In this document: positions 38,578 through 48,550 of the stretch, one piece after another
Layout of the letters: each line of letters starts with the position of its first letter
How positions within the stretch are numbered: position 1 is the first letter of the stretch
Source: Saprospiraceae bacterium
GTDB lineage: Bacteria > Bacteroidota > Bacteroidia > Chitinophagales > Saprospiraceae
DNA length: 64,000 nucleotides
Reading direction: 5' to 3'
NCBI GenBank assembly: GCA_016716335.1
Contig: JADJWN010000002.1
Span: forward strand, 248,001-312,000
Notes under the pieces: model-generated
Seen by the model: the letters and a program-made list of their open reading frames with translations, nothing else
Database searches by the model: none
Told to the model about the DNA's origin: nothing
Program-made: the position numbers and the translations under genes

Positions 38578-39498
38578 TTATTTCATTTTATTTCTTTTCA
38601 CCATGTATGACTGCAGTACCGGTATAAAACCTTCGTTGATATCTGCCTCGGCATAATCAATTTTGTACTGCAGGCATTTGAGACGAAGAGCTTCTTTATA
38701 TGCCTTTACTTTTTCTACATACAGATCTTTGACCTGATTGGACTGCAATTTTACCTGCTCCCCACTCTCTACGTCAATAAAAAGATAAGGCCTGTTTTCA
38801 AACTCAAATTCCAGTTCATCCTTTTTGTCCGTCACATGGAATAAAATCACTTCATGTTTTGCGTATTTCAAATGCTGCAGGGCACTGAAGAGGTCATCAT
38901 GATTGTCCGTATTTTCAAACATATCACTAAAAATCACCACCAACGAACGCCGGTGAATACTCTCTGCAAGCTGGTGCAGGGCTTTGGCTGTGGCACTTTC
39001 TTTGCCTTGTTTGTTATCCCGGATCAACTGCTCCAGATAAGTTAGCAATAGCCTGTAGTGTGAAGTGGAAGATCTTGCCTTCGTGTGAATCCGTACATCT
39101 GAGTCAAAGATACTGAGTCCAAAAGCATCCCTTTGTTTAAGCAGGAGATTCATAAGTGAAGCAGCAGCGAGGGCTGAAAATTTCAGCTTGTTGAAAGCAC
39201 CGGATTTATTTTGCTCCGGATAGTACATGGAAGAAGAGGTGTCAATCAGGATCTGACATCTCAGATTGGTTTCTTCTTCAAATTTTTTGGAGAACATTTT
39301 ATCAGTCCGGGCATATACTTTCCAGTCTATGTCTTTGGTGGACTCACCGGGATTGTATAGACGATGCTCTGCAAATTCTACAGAAAAACCATGGAAGGGA
39401 CTTTTGTGCAGTCCGATGATAAAGCCTTCTACTACCTGCTTGGCAAGCAGCTCGATGTTTTCTATCTGTCTCAGATCGTATTGATCAAAAAAACTCAT
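38578..39498 (-). CDS. DUF58 domain protein (VWA-like fold)
   Basis: A 306-residue DUF58 protein. The conserved segment RLYNPGESTKDIDWKVYARTDK leads into a von Willebrand A-like fold with MIDAS LIDTSSSM and FSDMFEN. These proteins usually accompany MoxR ATPases and Bat proteins; no moxR gene is next to it here. A 10-base gap separates it from the PPK2 gene, so it may lead that operon. Confidence 0.85.
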   Translation of the reverse strand: MSFFDQYDLRQIENIELLAKQVVEGFIIGLHKSPFHGFSVEFAEHRLYNPGESTKDIDWKVYARTDKMFSKKFEEETNLRCQILIDTSSSMYYPEQNKSGAFNKLKFSALAAASLMNLLLKQRDAFGLSIFDSDVRIHTKARSSTSHYRLLLTYLEQLIRDNKQGKESATAKALHQLAESIHRRSLVVIFSDMFENTDNHDDLFSALQHLKYAKHEVILFHVTDKKDELEFEFENRPYLFIDVESGEQVKLQSNQVKDLYVEKVKAYKEALRLKCLQYKIDYAEADINEGFIPVLQSYMVKRNKMK

Positions 39499-39596
39499 AC
39501 CTTAAAATTAGATGCTAAAGTACCCAAATTATCTGAATCAGCGGGGGATTTTGTATATCTGCTTTTCAGAAAGTGGGATGGAAAATGGTAAAAAAA

Positions 39597-39633
39597 ATAC
39601 TCCGGAGCTTACCTGAAGTGCCGGAGTATTTTA
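39597..39633 (-). terminator. Bidirectional intrinsic terminator after trxA
   Basis: AATACTCCGG / CCGGAGTATT stem with T-rich flanks on both strands, between trxA and the DUF58 gene. Confidence 0.75.
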
Positions 39634-39653
39634 TTGTTGGAACATCTCTGATA

Positions 39654-39968
39654 TCAGAGGTGAGCCTGAAGTTTAGCTTCCAGAGAAGCTCTGGTAGTAA
39701 CACCTACCTGCTTATCTACTACTTCTCCATCCTTGATAATCAGGACGGTAGGAATACTCCTGATACCATATTTCATCGAAACTTCAGGATTATGATCTAC
39801 ATTCACCTTTCCTATCAGTGCTTTTCCCTCATATTCTTTGGACAGATCTTCGATGATAGGACCGATAAGTCTGCAAGGCCCGCACCACTCTGCCCAAAAG
39901 TCCACAACAGCTACTCCGCCCTTCAAGGCAGTTTCTTCAAAATTTGTGTCTGTAAATTCAAATGCCAT
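39654..39968 (-). CDS. trxA: Thioredoxin
   Basis: A 104-residue cytoplasmic thioredoxin with active site WCGPCR at 28-33, Asp23 in VVDFWAEW, and the cis-Pro loop RSIPTVLI. No signal peptide. Confidence 0.95.
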   Translation of the reverse strand: MAFEFTDTNFEETALKGGVAVVDFWAEWCGPCRLIGPIIEDLSKEYEGKALIGKVNVDHNPEVSMKYGIRSIPTVLIIKDGEVVDKQVGVTTRASLEAKLQAHL

Positions 39969-40088
39969 TTTGGTGTTTTTTTACGTATTGTTTATCAAAT
40001 AAGGTTTGTAACAAATATAGTTTTCCAAAAGTTCAGCCATGATTGTCAATAAATCATAATGTATTCTTAATCTTCTTCCGAAAAATAA

Positions 40089-40119
40089 AAAAAGGGAAGC
40101 CGGTTACTTCCGGATTCCC
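40089..40119 (-). terminator. Intrinsic terminator after the SPOR-domain protein
   Basis: GGGAA.CCGG / CCGG.TTCCC stem followed on the minus strand by a run of T. Confidence 0.75.
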
Positions 40120-40143
40120 TGCACTTCTGTACTCTTTTAATGA

Positions 40144-42243
40144 TTAGTTTTGTTTTATTCTTTCGAGGATACCTCCGTTGTCTATCACTACTTCTGCTGT
40201 ATTGAATCCTCTGTTGATGGCTTTGATCTGCGCTTGTTTGGCTTCCTCTATATTGTTGTATCCGGCCAGAATAAAGATGGTCCAGTTGCCTTTGGTCCAT
40301 TGTTCTACTCTCCCGATATCTTTTACCTTATTCACATCAAACCATATAGGGTCCTCATAGGATGCCAACCTTACTTTATAGGTGATTTTGGAGGTTGAGG
40401 CAGCATTGGCCGGGTTTTCCTTTGTCTTGGCATTAAACTGTCCGTTATCGGTATAATTCTGAGCGTCCACACTGCTCAATATCAGTTCCATCTGAGAGGC
40501 ATTGAGCTGTTCGAACGTGATAAACGCATCTTTAAATCCATTTGCCTTGACAAGCTTAAGTACATCCTCAGCTTCTTTGCGGTCATTGTAATATCCCAAT
40601 CTTATTTTTACCGTCTTGTTGCTGTTGATTCTGTAAATGTTGCCATATTTTACCAAAGATTTGAAGGGGCTATAATTGGGAGATAATGCAGACATTGAAG
40701 CTAATTGTATAAAAAACACTTCAAATTCCGGTGCCATAAAATCCAGCGAAATCCTGCGGGCCCCGGCAAGGGAGAAGTCTGCATTGACATTTTCAGCGTT
40801 TCTGGTTTTGATTGCTGCAAAATCCGGCATTTCAAAAGCGGTCATTACCACCTCTGTACTGCTGTTTTGCTTAGCTTTGGATTCCTGTTTTACAGCTTTG
40901 GCTTCTACAGTATTTTTTGTGGCATCTTCTGTCATTTTTTCCAGAGAGACAGCTTTAGGTACTTCTGCTGTAATATCCTGATTCTGCTTTCGATCAGTGG
41001 AGCTGTCCATACCGGTAGCCTTGTAAATATCATTACTTCCTTTTCCACCCAATCTGTTGGAAGTGAAATAAATCTCATTGTTGTGAATGCATGGGAAATA
41101 ATCGTCTGCCATGGAATTGACCCCATTGCCGAGGTTGACCGGTATCTGCCACTTACCTTTACTTACTTTCGAACTGAAGATGTCATACCCACCCATTCCG
41201 ATATGAAAGTCAGAAGCAAAATATAAGGTGTGGTCATCGAAAAAGGGAGTAATTTCGTTACCGGTAGTATTGATATTGGGACCGAGATTCTGAGGAATCC
41301 CCCATTCACCGTCATTAAGGTAGCTCACCCATATATCATATCCTCCATATCCGCCTTTTCTGTCAGAAGAAAAATAAAGAGCAGTACCGTCAAATGCCAG
41401 AGATGCTGAGTTGATATTGGATCCGACCTCATTGTATCTGAATGCTTTGGATTCAATAATTTCTCCCTGATCATTGAGTGAAGCAATGTATAATACGGAT
41501 TTTTTACCCGTATGGGCTACGGCTGTTTCCGGTGCATTGACAGACTCGATCAATGTGCAAACATTGCTTTTTCTCGAAAAACTTACCGGTCCGAGATGGG
41601 CAGAAAGTCCGGATATTCCTCTCAATACCTGGGATTTTTTCTTTTGATCATTGTAAATGAAAGTCCTGTGTGCTCCGATGTTCTGATTGTTTTCTTTTTC
41701 AAACTCCGTAAAAAATACATCTTTCCTGAAAGAGCTGAATACAGGAAAGTTATGATAAAAAGTTAGTCCGAAATCTGAAGTGGTGCTGTTCAAAGGCAAT
41801 TGCAGAATGTCGTAGAACATCGGCTGACTCAGTTCATATGTGGCAAAATCACAACTCAAGGCAAAATGTGCTCCGGTTTCGCTGTTGAAGAGCGCATACT
41901 TATTGTACATATTTTTTGCTTCCTGCAGTTTACCTGTTTTTCGGAGAATATGCCCGTACTTCAGATAAACTTCCGGAGACACGTTTTTCAGCTGGCATAG
42001 CTTTTCATACGCCATTTCTGCCTCTTTAAGATTTCCGAGCAAATCCTGGAGTTCAGCCGTTTTTGTCAATGCCTCCACACTGCCGGGATTTTCTGTCAAA
42101 TAAGATTTGTAGGATTCCAAAGCCTGTACATATGATCCGGATTCGTATTGTAGTTCTGCTTTTTTCAATATATTCTGAGCAAAGGTATTACCCCAAATTA
42201 TCAGGAAAAAAGCTGTAACGTAAAATGCAAATTTTCTTACCAT
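40144..42243 (-). CDS. TPR - PD40 propeller - tandem SPOR envelope protein
   Basis: A 699-residue exported protein with signal peptide FAFYVTAFFLIIWGNTFA. TPR repeats span about 25-130, then a PD40/WD40-like propeller with repeated YFSSDRKGGYGGYDIW and YFASDFHIGMGGYDIF blades (about 150-420), a Lys/Thr-rich linker, and two SPOR-like domains (about 510-590, FEVFFIQLASMS..., and 620-692, ITYKVRLASYEDP...). SPOR domains bind denuded peptidoglycan. The layout mirrors PorE of the T9SS but with SPOR in place of OmpA. Periplasmic or outer-membrane associated. Confidence 0.8.
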   Translation of the reverse strand: MVRKFAFYVTAFFLIIWGNTFAQNILKKAELQYESGSYVQALESYKSYLTENPGSVEALTKTAELQDLLGNLKEAEMAYEKLCQLKNVSPEVYLKYGHILRKTGKLQEAKNMYNKYALFNSETGAHFALSCDFATYELSQPMFYDILQLPLNSTTSDFGLTFYHNFPVFSSFRKDVFFTEFEKENNQNIGAHRTFIYNDQKKKSQVLRGISGLSAHLGPVSFSRKSNVCTLIESVNAPETAVAHTGKKSVLYIASLNDQGEIIESKAFRYNEVGSNINSASLAFDGTALYFSSDRKGGYGGYDIWVSYLNDGEWGIPQNLGPNINTTGNEITPFFDDHTLYFASDFHIGMGGYDIFSSKVSKGKWQIPVNLGNGVNSMADDYFPCIHNNEIYFTSNRLGGKGSNDIYKATGMDSSTDRKQNQDITAEVPKAVSLEKMTEDATKNTVEAKAVKQESKAKQNSSTEVVMTAFEMPDFAAIKTRNAENVNADFSLAGARRISLDFMAPEFEVFFIQLASMSALSPNYSPFKSLVKYGNIYRINSNKTVKIRLGYYNDRKEAEDVLKLVKANGFKDAFITFEQLNASQMELILSSVDAQNYTDNGQFNAKTKENPANAASTSKITYKVRLASYEDPIWFDVNKVKDIGRVEQWTKGNWTIFILAGYNNIEEAKQAQIKAINRGFNTAEVVIDNGGILERIKQN

Positions 42244-42461
42244 GACCTTAAAATTAAGAAATTACATATTTCAACGAACAAATATATGAAAAAGTATTTA
42301 TTTATTGTATCATATACATTAAAAAAATTTTTAATCTATAAAAATTATGAACATAACCCTGAAATTTTGGTCAGATTGTCACCACGGCCACTGTTTTTCT
42401 GATATTTATCTGTGGCTTGAATGAATATTTTGTACTTTTGAATTCAATTCATTAATTACCG

Positions 42462-45389
42462 GTGTACAAGTATAACCTTCCTCTTTTTGTATTCCTTCTT
42501 TTGATCTTCGGACCAATGCAAAGCCTCGATGGCCAATCCGAATCGGTTATGGCAAGGCAGTATATCTTACATCTCAGTCCAGAGACTTCCTTATCCTATC
42601 TGATTGAGGGCTTGCAATGGAGAAATCACAATATCGGAATGGTTGAATACCGTAGAATCATGCAGGAACCTTTAAATCTCTGGCTTATACAGATCAACGG
42701 AGATTTCGCGGAGGTGAAAGCCATAAAGAATGAATTGGCAGATCTGCCGGGAGTGATAGGTGTGAGTGCCAACAAATATATATCGGAACGAAGAGTGCCC
42801 GATGACCCCGATTTTCAGAGGCAATGGCAATATATCAACGACGGTTCGTCAGGAGGTGTGGTCAATGCAGATATGGATATGGATCTCGCCTGGGATCTAA
42901 GTACCGGAGGTCTGACAGCATCGGGTGATACGATAGTGGTGTGCATCATTGACAGCGGTATCAATGCCGGTCACCCGGATCTGAAAGATAATTTGTGGGT
43001 CAACAGACAGGAAATACCCGGAAATGGATTGGATGATGATAACAATGGGTACGTGGACGATGTACTGGGTTGGAATGCAGTAGATGGTAATGATGCGGTA
43101 AATAATAACAGCAATCATGGCTCGTCAGTGGCGGGTATTGTGGGTGCCAAAGGTAACAATGGCATCGGAGTGGCCGGAGTTAACTGGAATGTGAAAATGA
43201 TGATAGTCAATTATGGAAGACCCACAGAGGCCAATGCCCTGGCCTCATATGCGTATCCTTACACGATCAGCAAGTTGTACAATCAGACTAATGCAGCTCA
43301 GTGAGCTTTTGTGGTGGCAACCAATGCTTCCTGGGGTATAGATCGCCTGAAAGCCGAAGAATCGCCCATCTGGTGTGCTTTGTATGATTCGCTGGGACGT
43401 GTAGGGATAATCAATTGCGGCGCTACGGCCAATGCAGGCGTCAATGTGGACGAAGAAGGAGATATGCCCACTTCCTGTGAAAGTGAGTTCCTGATAAGTG
43501 TGACCAATCTGAACAGATCTGACGTAAAGGTAGCAGGAGCAGGCTTTGGATATAAATCCATAGATCTGGGTGCATACGGCCAACTGGTATATACGACCAC
43601 AGCCAATGCTTATGGTACTTTTGGGGGTACTTCTGCCGCTACTCCGCATGTGGCAGGTACGATTGGCTTGATGTATGCTACGCAATGCAATATGTTGAGT
43701 GCAATGGCCAAAAATAACCCTGCCGGTGCAGCCTTGGTAGTGAAAGATATGCTGCTGCACGGGGTAGTACCCAATAACAGTCTGAAGAATATAACCACCA
43801 CCGGAGGCAGATTGAATGCGCACAGAGCACTTCAGAATATCATAAAGCTATGCGAAAACTGCGCTCCTCCTTCCGGAATATCAGCTGAAAACACTTCAGA
43901 AGGCGTAAAAATCAGCTGGAGTGGATTTACCGGCTCTGCTGTGGTGAAAATAAGATACCGCAGGGAGGGCACCGATACCTGGCAGGAGATTGCCAATATA
44001 GAGAATGGTGCGATACTCCGGGGTCTGGAAGTCTGTCAGGTCTATGAATACCAGATCGGGGCAAATTGCGGGCTGTTGCCGGGAGATTACAGTTATTCAA
44101 AGTATTTTAAGACCTCAAGCTGCTGTCTGCCGCCAAAAGATATAAGGGTGTTTGCATCAGAGAAGGAGTTGGATGTGAGTTTTGAACTGCCTGAATTGTA
44201 CAGTAGTTTTGTGGTAGAATACAGGGATTTTGAAGGGACATGGAATCCACTTTCTACCACATCCGGTAAAATCACATTAAGTGAGCTCTACGAATGCAAT
44301 TATTACGAGCTGAGGGTCAGGACAGTGTGCGAAACCACAGGTGCCGAATCAGATTTTTCCGGAATCATTGCGGCTACTACCAGCTGTGGGGTCTGTACGG
44401 AAGCAGAATATTGTGAGATTAAGAATATCGATGCCACCCAGGAATGGATTGAAAGTATAAAAATTGACGGGACTCTGATCCGCACCGGTAAATCAAGGAC
44501 TGGCTACGGATATCATCTGGGGGTTGGAAATATCGTTTTCAGAGAGAATACCACAAGTCAGATAGAAATTACCCCCGGATTTGCAGGGCAGACTTTTGAG
44601 GAGTATTATAAAGTGTTTGTGGACTTCAATTTCAATGGCATCTGGGAGGCAGAAGAATTGTTGTATTTCAATGCAACAGGCATCAGAGGACCGGTCACAG
44701 GTACTGTATTCATACCTGCGCTGAGCGCTGAGGGATATACCCGCATGCGCATTATCATGACTTATGATACATTTCCAGGAGCATGTACTCATCCCCGGTA
44801 TGAGTTTGGAGAAACAGAAGATTATTGTGTCTTTTTGAAGAAAAAAAGCTGTCCAGCCATCAGTAGAGTGCAGGTGACTGATGTGGAGAAGTTTACAGCA
44901 TCCATCCAACTTTTGACTGACGGTATCTTTCCGGACAGTGTGAAGCTTAATGTAAAAAATACGGTGAGCGGCAATGATTTGGACTTCATTATAAAAGAAG
45001 GTCAGATCAGACTGACAGCTTTGGATAGCTGTACGGAATACTTATATAAAGTGCAAATTTTTTGTAACGGAGTGCCGGAGGGTGCGGTTTTAACAGGAGG
45101 ATTCAAAACACTCTGCGCATCTTCTGTCAATGATCCCTTTTCACCTGATAAGATATCCATCATCCCCAATCCGGTATCCCATACATTTCGCATTCACATT
45201 CCGGTCAACTATGGTCCCCCTGACTATTTCAGGTTACTTTCTTATGATGGCAGAGTTATACATGCGGTATATGAATTAAAGTCTCCTCAGGATATGATTG
45301 TAGATCTGTCTGAATTTTTGCCTGGTGTATATATTCTGGAGTGTGCAATCAAAAACAGCAAATACAGCTTCAGGGTTATCAGGATCTGA
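42462..45389 (+). CDS. Secreted subtilisin-like protease, interrupted by in-frame TGA
   Basis: A peptidase S8 with GTG start and signal peptide LPLFVFLLLIFGPMQS. Catalytic Asp164 lies in IIDSGINAGHPD, His219 in NHGSSVAGI and Ser391 in GTSAATPHVAG; the oxyanion Asn is in ATNASWG. Two FN3-like domains follow, then a GEVED domain (VFVDFNFNGIWEAEE; GETEDYC) and a T9SS sorting domain (IIPNPVSHTFRIHI to FRVIRI). Codon 281 (43302-43304) is TGA where GGA would be expected between the His and the Ser, so without read-through the product lacks its nucleophile. The 3' end overlaps the flippase gene by 11 bases, convergent. Confidence 0.85.
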
Positions 45390-46842
45390 CTTTGAGATTT
45401 CTCAAGAGTACGGGTAATTTTTCTAAATATCCAATCAAAAGCAGATAAAACAGAATCATGGCTGCATTGACCCAAAAGTGCTCTCTGAACAGCTTATAGC
45501 TCAATACACTCAGTCCGCAGGATACTGCGATATAGAATCCGATTCTTGATACAGGGTAGGGTACAGGATAGTATTTTTGCCCGGCAATCCAGGATATCAG
45601 TGCCATGGATCCATAGGCTATAAGGGTGGTATATGCTGCACCCATGTAGCCGTAACGTGGTATCAGCAAGTATAGAAAAACAATGGTAATAATGGCTCCC
45701 AATATGGATATGTACATTCCCATCCGGGTTCTGTCTGTCAGCTTATACCAGACCGATAGATTATTATAAATTCCTGAAAAAAGATTGGCCAGGAGTATGA
45801 CCGGTACAATGACAAGTCCGCTGAAATAGATAGTATCCTTGATCAGCAGTGAAGCAAAAAAGTCCAGAAATGCCGTAATCCCGAGCATTAAAACGGTCCC
45901 AAGGATAACAAACCACTTCATGATGAAACTGTATTTTTCTTTAGCATCAGCAGCCCGGGCATTATTGAAAAAAAAGGGTTCTGCACCCAGACGGAATGCA
46001 GTGATGTATAAGGTCATGAAAACCCCGAGTTTGTAGCAGGCAGCATAAATACCGTTTGCTTCTTTGCCTGATATTTTTTCTATGGCGAGTTTATCGAGGT
46101 TTTCATTGGTGATGTAGGCAATTCCTCCAATCATGATAGGGAGCCCGTACTGGAGCAATTTTGTGGCAATTTCTTTGTTGAATGTGATTTTAAATCTTAA
46201 AATGTCGGGTAAGACCATACCGAGTGTAAGCAAACTTGCAAGCAGGTTGGCAAAGAAAATATATACCACCTGTGGTTGCGACTGAATCTGTATATCCAGG
46301 AGAGATATATTTACAGTAAATGATTGTCCAGATTGAGGAATCAATATGAGCAATAGAAAATTCAGTATGACAATCAGAAATACATTAATAAGCTTAATCA
46401 GCATATATTTCAGCGCTTTGCTCTGTACCCTCATGAAGGCAAAAGGTACTACTGCCAGTGTATCCAGTACTACAGTGAGACCGAGGATTTTGGTAAATGC
46501 CATATCCTCATATCCGAAAAATGCAGAGATCGGCTTTGCAAATCCCAGGATAATCAGCAGAAAAGACAGCGAAGATATCACCAGTAATATAAAAGAAGTG
46601 GTAATTACGCCCGACTTATCTTTTTCGGAAGTATAAAAACGGAAGAATGCGGTTTCTACTCCGAGGGTCAGAATTACATTGAAATAGGCTGCATAGACAT
46701 ACCATGTTGTATTGTCAGAGTATTGCTCAGGCAAAAAAACTGTGGTGTGCATGATTACCAAAAGCAGGTTGATCACTCTCGGTAATACTGCGGCCACCCC
46801 ATAAATGACAGTGTCTCTGAAAAATGATCTGAGTCCCTCCAA
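45379..46842 (-). CDS. Polysaccharide flippase, Wzx/MATE-like
   Basis: About 487 residues with 12-14 hydrophobic segments, starting LRSFFRDTVIYGVAAVLPRVINLLLVIMHT, the typical N-terminus of the oligosaccharide flippase family. A TTG at 46842 is the best start; the 27 upstream residues in frame are Cys/Thr-rich and not membrane-like. It would flip lipid-linked saccharides across the inner membrane. No glycosyltransferase cluster is adjacent, so the substrate is unknown. Confidence 0.83.
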   Translation of the reverse strand: MEGLRSFFRDTVIYGVAAVLPRVINLLLVIMHTTVFLPEQYSDNTTWYVYAAYFNVILTLGVETAFFRFYTSEKDKSGVITTSFILLVISSLSFLLIILGFAKPISAFFGYEDMAFTKILGLTVVLDTLAVVPFAFMRVQSKALKYMLIKLINVFLIVILNFLLLILIPQSGQSFTVNISLLDIQIQSQPQVVYIFFANLLASLLTLGMVLPDILRFKITFNKEIATKLLQYGLPIMIGGIAYITNENLDKLAIEKISGKEANGIYAACYKLGVFMTLYITAFRLGAEPFFFNNARAADAKEKYSFIMKWFVILGTVLMLGITAFLDFFASLLIKDTIYFSGLVIVPVILLANLFSGIYNNLSVWYKLTDRTRMGMYISILGAIITIVFLYLLIPRYGYMGAAYTTLIAYGSMALISWIAGQKYYPVPYPVSRIGFYIAVSCGLSVLSYKLFREHFWVNAAMILFYLLLIGYLEKLPVLLRNLKVRS

Positions 46843-47057
46843 GTAGATGGATTTAATTGCAAAGGTAATCAATACCGAACAAGTAGATGTAGGCCTGTAC
46901 AAATTCCAACAGTTATCGGGCAAGGAGGTAAATCACAGTATTGCTGAAATGAATGGCCTGTTATTTGTTGTTTTTTTGTCAAAAGCATAAATTTTTAGCT
47001 TTTCAGCAATGCACTTGCACTTAAAAAACGTTATATTTGGAGCAATTTTAATTAATC

Positions 47058-47956
47058 ATGGGATTTTTAAGCGAAATCAAAAAATTGTTGTTTGCTCAGC
47101 AGTCTCTGGCAAAATCAGGGGCTGAGAAAGCAGCGGAATATGTTAGGGAAAAATCTGCTGATTTTTCTGAAGCCGCGAAAGAAAAAGCAGACAATCTGAT
47201 GGAAAAAACTTCCGGTCTGCGTGAGTCTGTTTTGGAAAAAACAGAGCAGATAGGTCAGAAAATTGCAGGAGCAGCTGAGCAGACAATCGATACAGTAATG
47301 GAAACTGCTCAGGATCTGGCTGATAAGCTTGCAGAAACAGAACCTGTAAAAAAAGCGGCCGAAATATCCGAGCAGGTAGGGTCAGTCATTTTGGAAAAAG
47401 GATCCGACGCATTGAGAAAGGCAGAGGAACTCTCTGAAAACATAGGCTCCAAAATACTCACAGAAGGAGAAGCATTGAAAGAAAAAGCAGTCGGGTTTAC
47501 GGAGCAGACAGGAGCGTTAATATTGGAGAAAGGAGGGGAGGCCATGGAAAAAGCCAAAGATTTATCTGAAAAAATCGGGGAAAAGGTACTTGAAGCCAAA
47601 GATCAGCTGGTGGAGAAAGCCAAACAGACTACAGACCAATTGGGCAAAAAGATGGATGACCTTATGGAAAAGGCAGCAGAGTGGGAAGCACAGGAAGCAG
47701 CCAAGCCCAAAAGGAGTTTGCAGAAGAGGACCTGAATACCAAGGGTTCATTGCTGGAGGGTAAGGATGACTTTTTCAGTAAGGCAGCCCAATATGCCGAT
47801 GGCCATTATGACAGCTTCAGCGAAGGCAAGATGGAAATTCTTGAGGAAAGAGAGAATAGCTCCCGGCCTGCATCCAGAGTGGCAGGACAGGAAGATCATG
47901 ATGGAGACGGGGACGAATTGATAGATGATGCGATTGTCGTAAAGGAAGACGAGTAA
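47058..47956 (+). CDS. Repetitive helical (LEA/YtxH-like) protein, frame broken
   Basis: The first frame (47058-47735) gives a Lys/Glu/Ala-rich helical protein of repeated 30-36 residue units (SEQVGSVILEKGSDALRKAE, TEQTGALILEKGGEAMEKAK, DQLVEKAKQTTDQLG). One A is missing in the run near 47713-47716: with it AAKPKKEFAEEDLNTKG continues into the second frame with an acidic tail ending at 47956 (DGDELIDDAIVVKEDE). About 299 residues in total, no signal peptide. It resembles LEA group 3 and YtxH-type stress proteins only in composition. TATATTTG at 47032-47039 may be its -7 element. The sigma factor gene starts 33 bases after it. Confidence 0.7.
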
Positions 47957-47989
47957 TTTTTTAATCTGAATATTGTAAATAAAGCCTGA

Positions 47990-48550
47990 ATGTCTCCATT
48001 ATTTTTGAATGGAATGACCGAGAAAGATCTCATCAAAGCCTGTCTGAAGGGTGACAGACAGGCACAGGTAGTCATTTACAATTGTTACAGTGCCAAAATG
48101 CTCGCATTGTGTATGCGCTATGCAAGACACAGACTGGAGGCAGAAGATATTTTTCACGATGCTTTTATAAAAGTATTCACACACTTGGAAGAGTTCAGTT
48201 TCCAAGGTTCTCTCGAAGGTTGGATCCGAAGAATCATGGTCAATACGGCCATTAAGTATAATTTGAAAAAATCCTTTTCCAGCGAGCAAATCGGCGTGGA
48301 AAATATACCCGAAGAGACGGCATTTCCGGATGTCTTCAGTATGCTGTCTGAAGAGGAGCTGATCAAGATGATTTCAACGCTTCCGGACGGATACAGAATT
48401 GTTTTCAATATGTATGCTATAGAGGGATATACCCACAAGGAGATAGCTGAGATGCTGGGTATTGAAGAATCTACCTCCCGGTCTCAGCTGGTAAAGGCAC
48501 GAAGGATGCTTCAGGACAAAGTACTTAAAATGCAAAAAGTGGCTGTATGA
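47990..48550 (+). CDS. ECF-type RNA polymerase sigma factor
   Basis: A 186-residue sigma-70 family factor with only regions 2 and 4. Region 2 includes YARHRLEAEDIFHDAFIKVFTHL and FQGSLEGWIRRIMVNTAI; region 4 has LPDGYRIVFNMYAIEGYTHKEIAEMLGIEESTSRSQL. The start may be 47990 or the internal Met at 48014. Its stop overlaps the start of the next gene by 4 bases (ATGA), so the two products are probably coupled. Confidence 0.9.
   Translation: MSPLFLNGMTEKDLIKACLKGDRQAQVVIYNCYSAKMLALCMRYARHRLEAEDIFHDAFIKVFTHLEEFSFQGSLEGWIRRIMVNTAIKYNLKKSFSSEQIGVENIPEETAFPDVFSMLSEEELIKMISTLPDGYRIVFNMYAIEGYTHKEIAEMLGIEESTSRSQLVKARRMLQDKVLKMQKVAV

Noticed and set aside
43302..43304. Reassignment of TGA to Gly in this organism
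   Set aside because: Many genes here (e.g. nnr, waaA, the GIY-YIG copies) end in TGA where the protein ends naturally, so TGA is a stop.
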